A stretch of DNA of 5,960 bases, taken from NCBI GenBank assembly GCA_018711785.1, contig DVHW01000026.1:1-5960 (forward strand), written 5' to 3'. The notes under the pieces were generated by a model. That model was not told the DNA's origin, did not search any database, and was given only the letters and a program-made list of their open reading frames with translations. Shown here piece by piece: positions 5,908 through 5,960 of the stretch. Made by a program: the position numbers and the translations under genes. The stretch is from Candidatus Galloscillospira excrementavium. GTDB taxonomy: Bacteria; Bacillota; Clostridia; Oscillospirales; Oscillospiraceae. Every line of letters begins with the position of its first letter. Position 1 is the stretch's first letter.

Positions 5908-5960
5908 GCGCCTGCGGGCGCAGCTACGCAGCCGTTGGCAGCTCGCTGCCTTACGGATGC
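5908..5960. repeat. GC-rich hairpins at the right edge
   Basis: GCGCC (5908-5912) pairs with GGCGC (5917-5921) around TGCG. A longer imperfect hairpin runs from 5928 to the window edge: GCA/TGC, CCGT/ACGG, then GGCAG/CTGCC around CTCG. A T-rich stretch (5894-5906) precedes them. The second element may continue beyond the window. Confidence 0.4.

Overview
The window reads as chromosomal DNA from a high-GC member of the Clostridia, probably Oscillospirales/Oscillospiraceae-like. Three things suggest this: a T-box riboswitch (a Firmicutes-type regulator), strongly GC-biased third codon positions, and the clustering of an archaeal-type aspartyl-tRNA synthetase with gatC-gatA-gatB. The taxonomic placement is inference.

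Layout. On the minus strand at the left is a family-4 (4Fe-4S) uracil-DNA glycosylase (51-626) with its own promoter and a very short leader. About 110 bp further on, a divergent sigma-A-type promoter (766-795) starts a leader of about 285 nt that folds as a T-box riboswitch: Stem I with an AAC (Asn) specifier, the T-box sequence with its UGGC acceptor-binding bulge, and a 15-bp terminator with a U-tract. Next come aspS (1114-2432), gatC (2474-2761), gatA (2772-4220) and gatB (4217-5656), all on the plus strand and tightly packed; gatA and gatB overlap by ATGA. After gatB there is no gene to the end of the window. That stretch of about 300 bp holds a GC-rich hairpin, a perfect 28-nt palindrome and several nested stems.

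How the genes work together. This is a tRNA-dependent transamidation operon. A non-discriminating AspRS charges tRNA(Asn) with aspartate, and GatCAB amidates Asp-tRNA(Asn) to Asn-tRNA(Asn); the same enzyme usually also makes Gln-tRNA(Gln) from Glu-tRNA(Gln). The AspRS carries His34 and Pro86 where discriminating archaeal AspRS has Trp and Lys, which supports relaxed specificity for tRNA(Asn). The AAC specifier implies that uncharged tRNA(Asn) switches the operon on.

Main oddities. (1) aspS has an apparent one-base deletion in a run of six C at 2317-2322. It puts class II motif 3 out of frame, although the rest of the gene is intact in the next frame. (2) The specifier sits in CAAC, so AAC (Asn) and CAA (Gln) overlap by one base shift, the arrangement described for a two-codon T-box on a related clostridial operon. 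(3) The structured intergenic region after gatB is not explained by a simple terminator. I see no sign of an entirely new system; the rest is recognisable housekeeping machinery.
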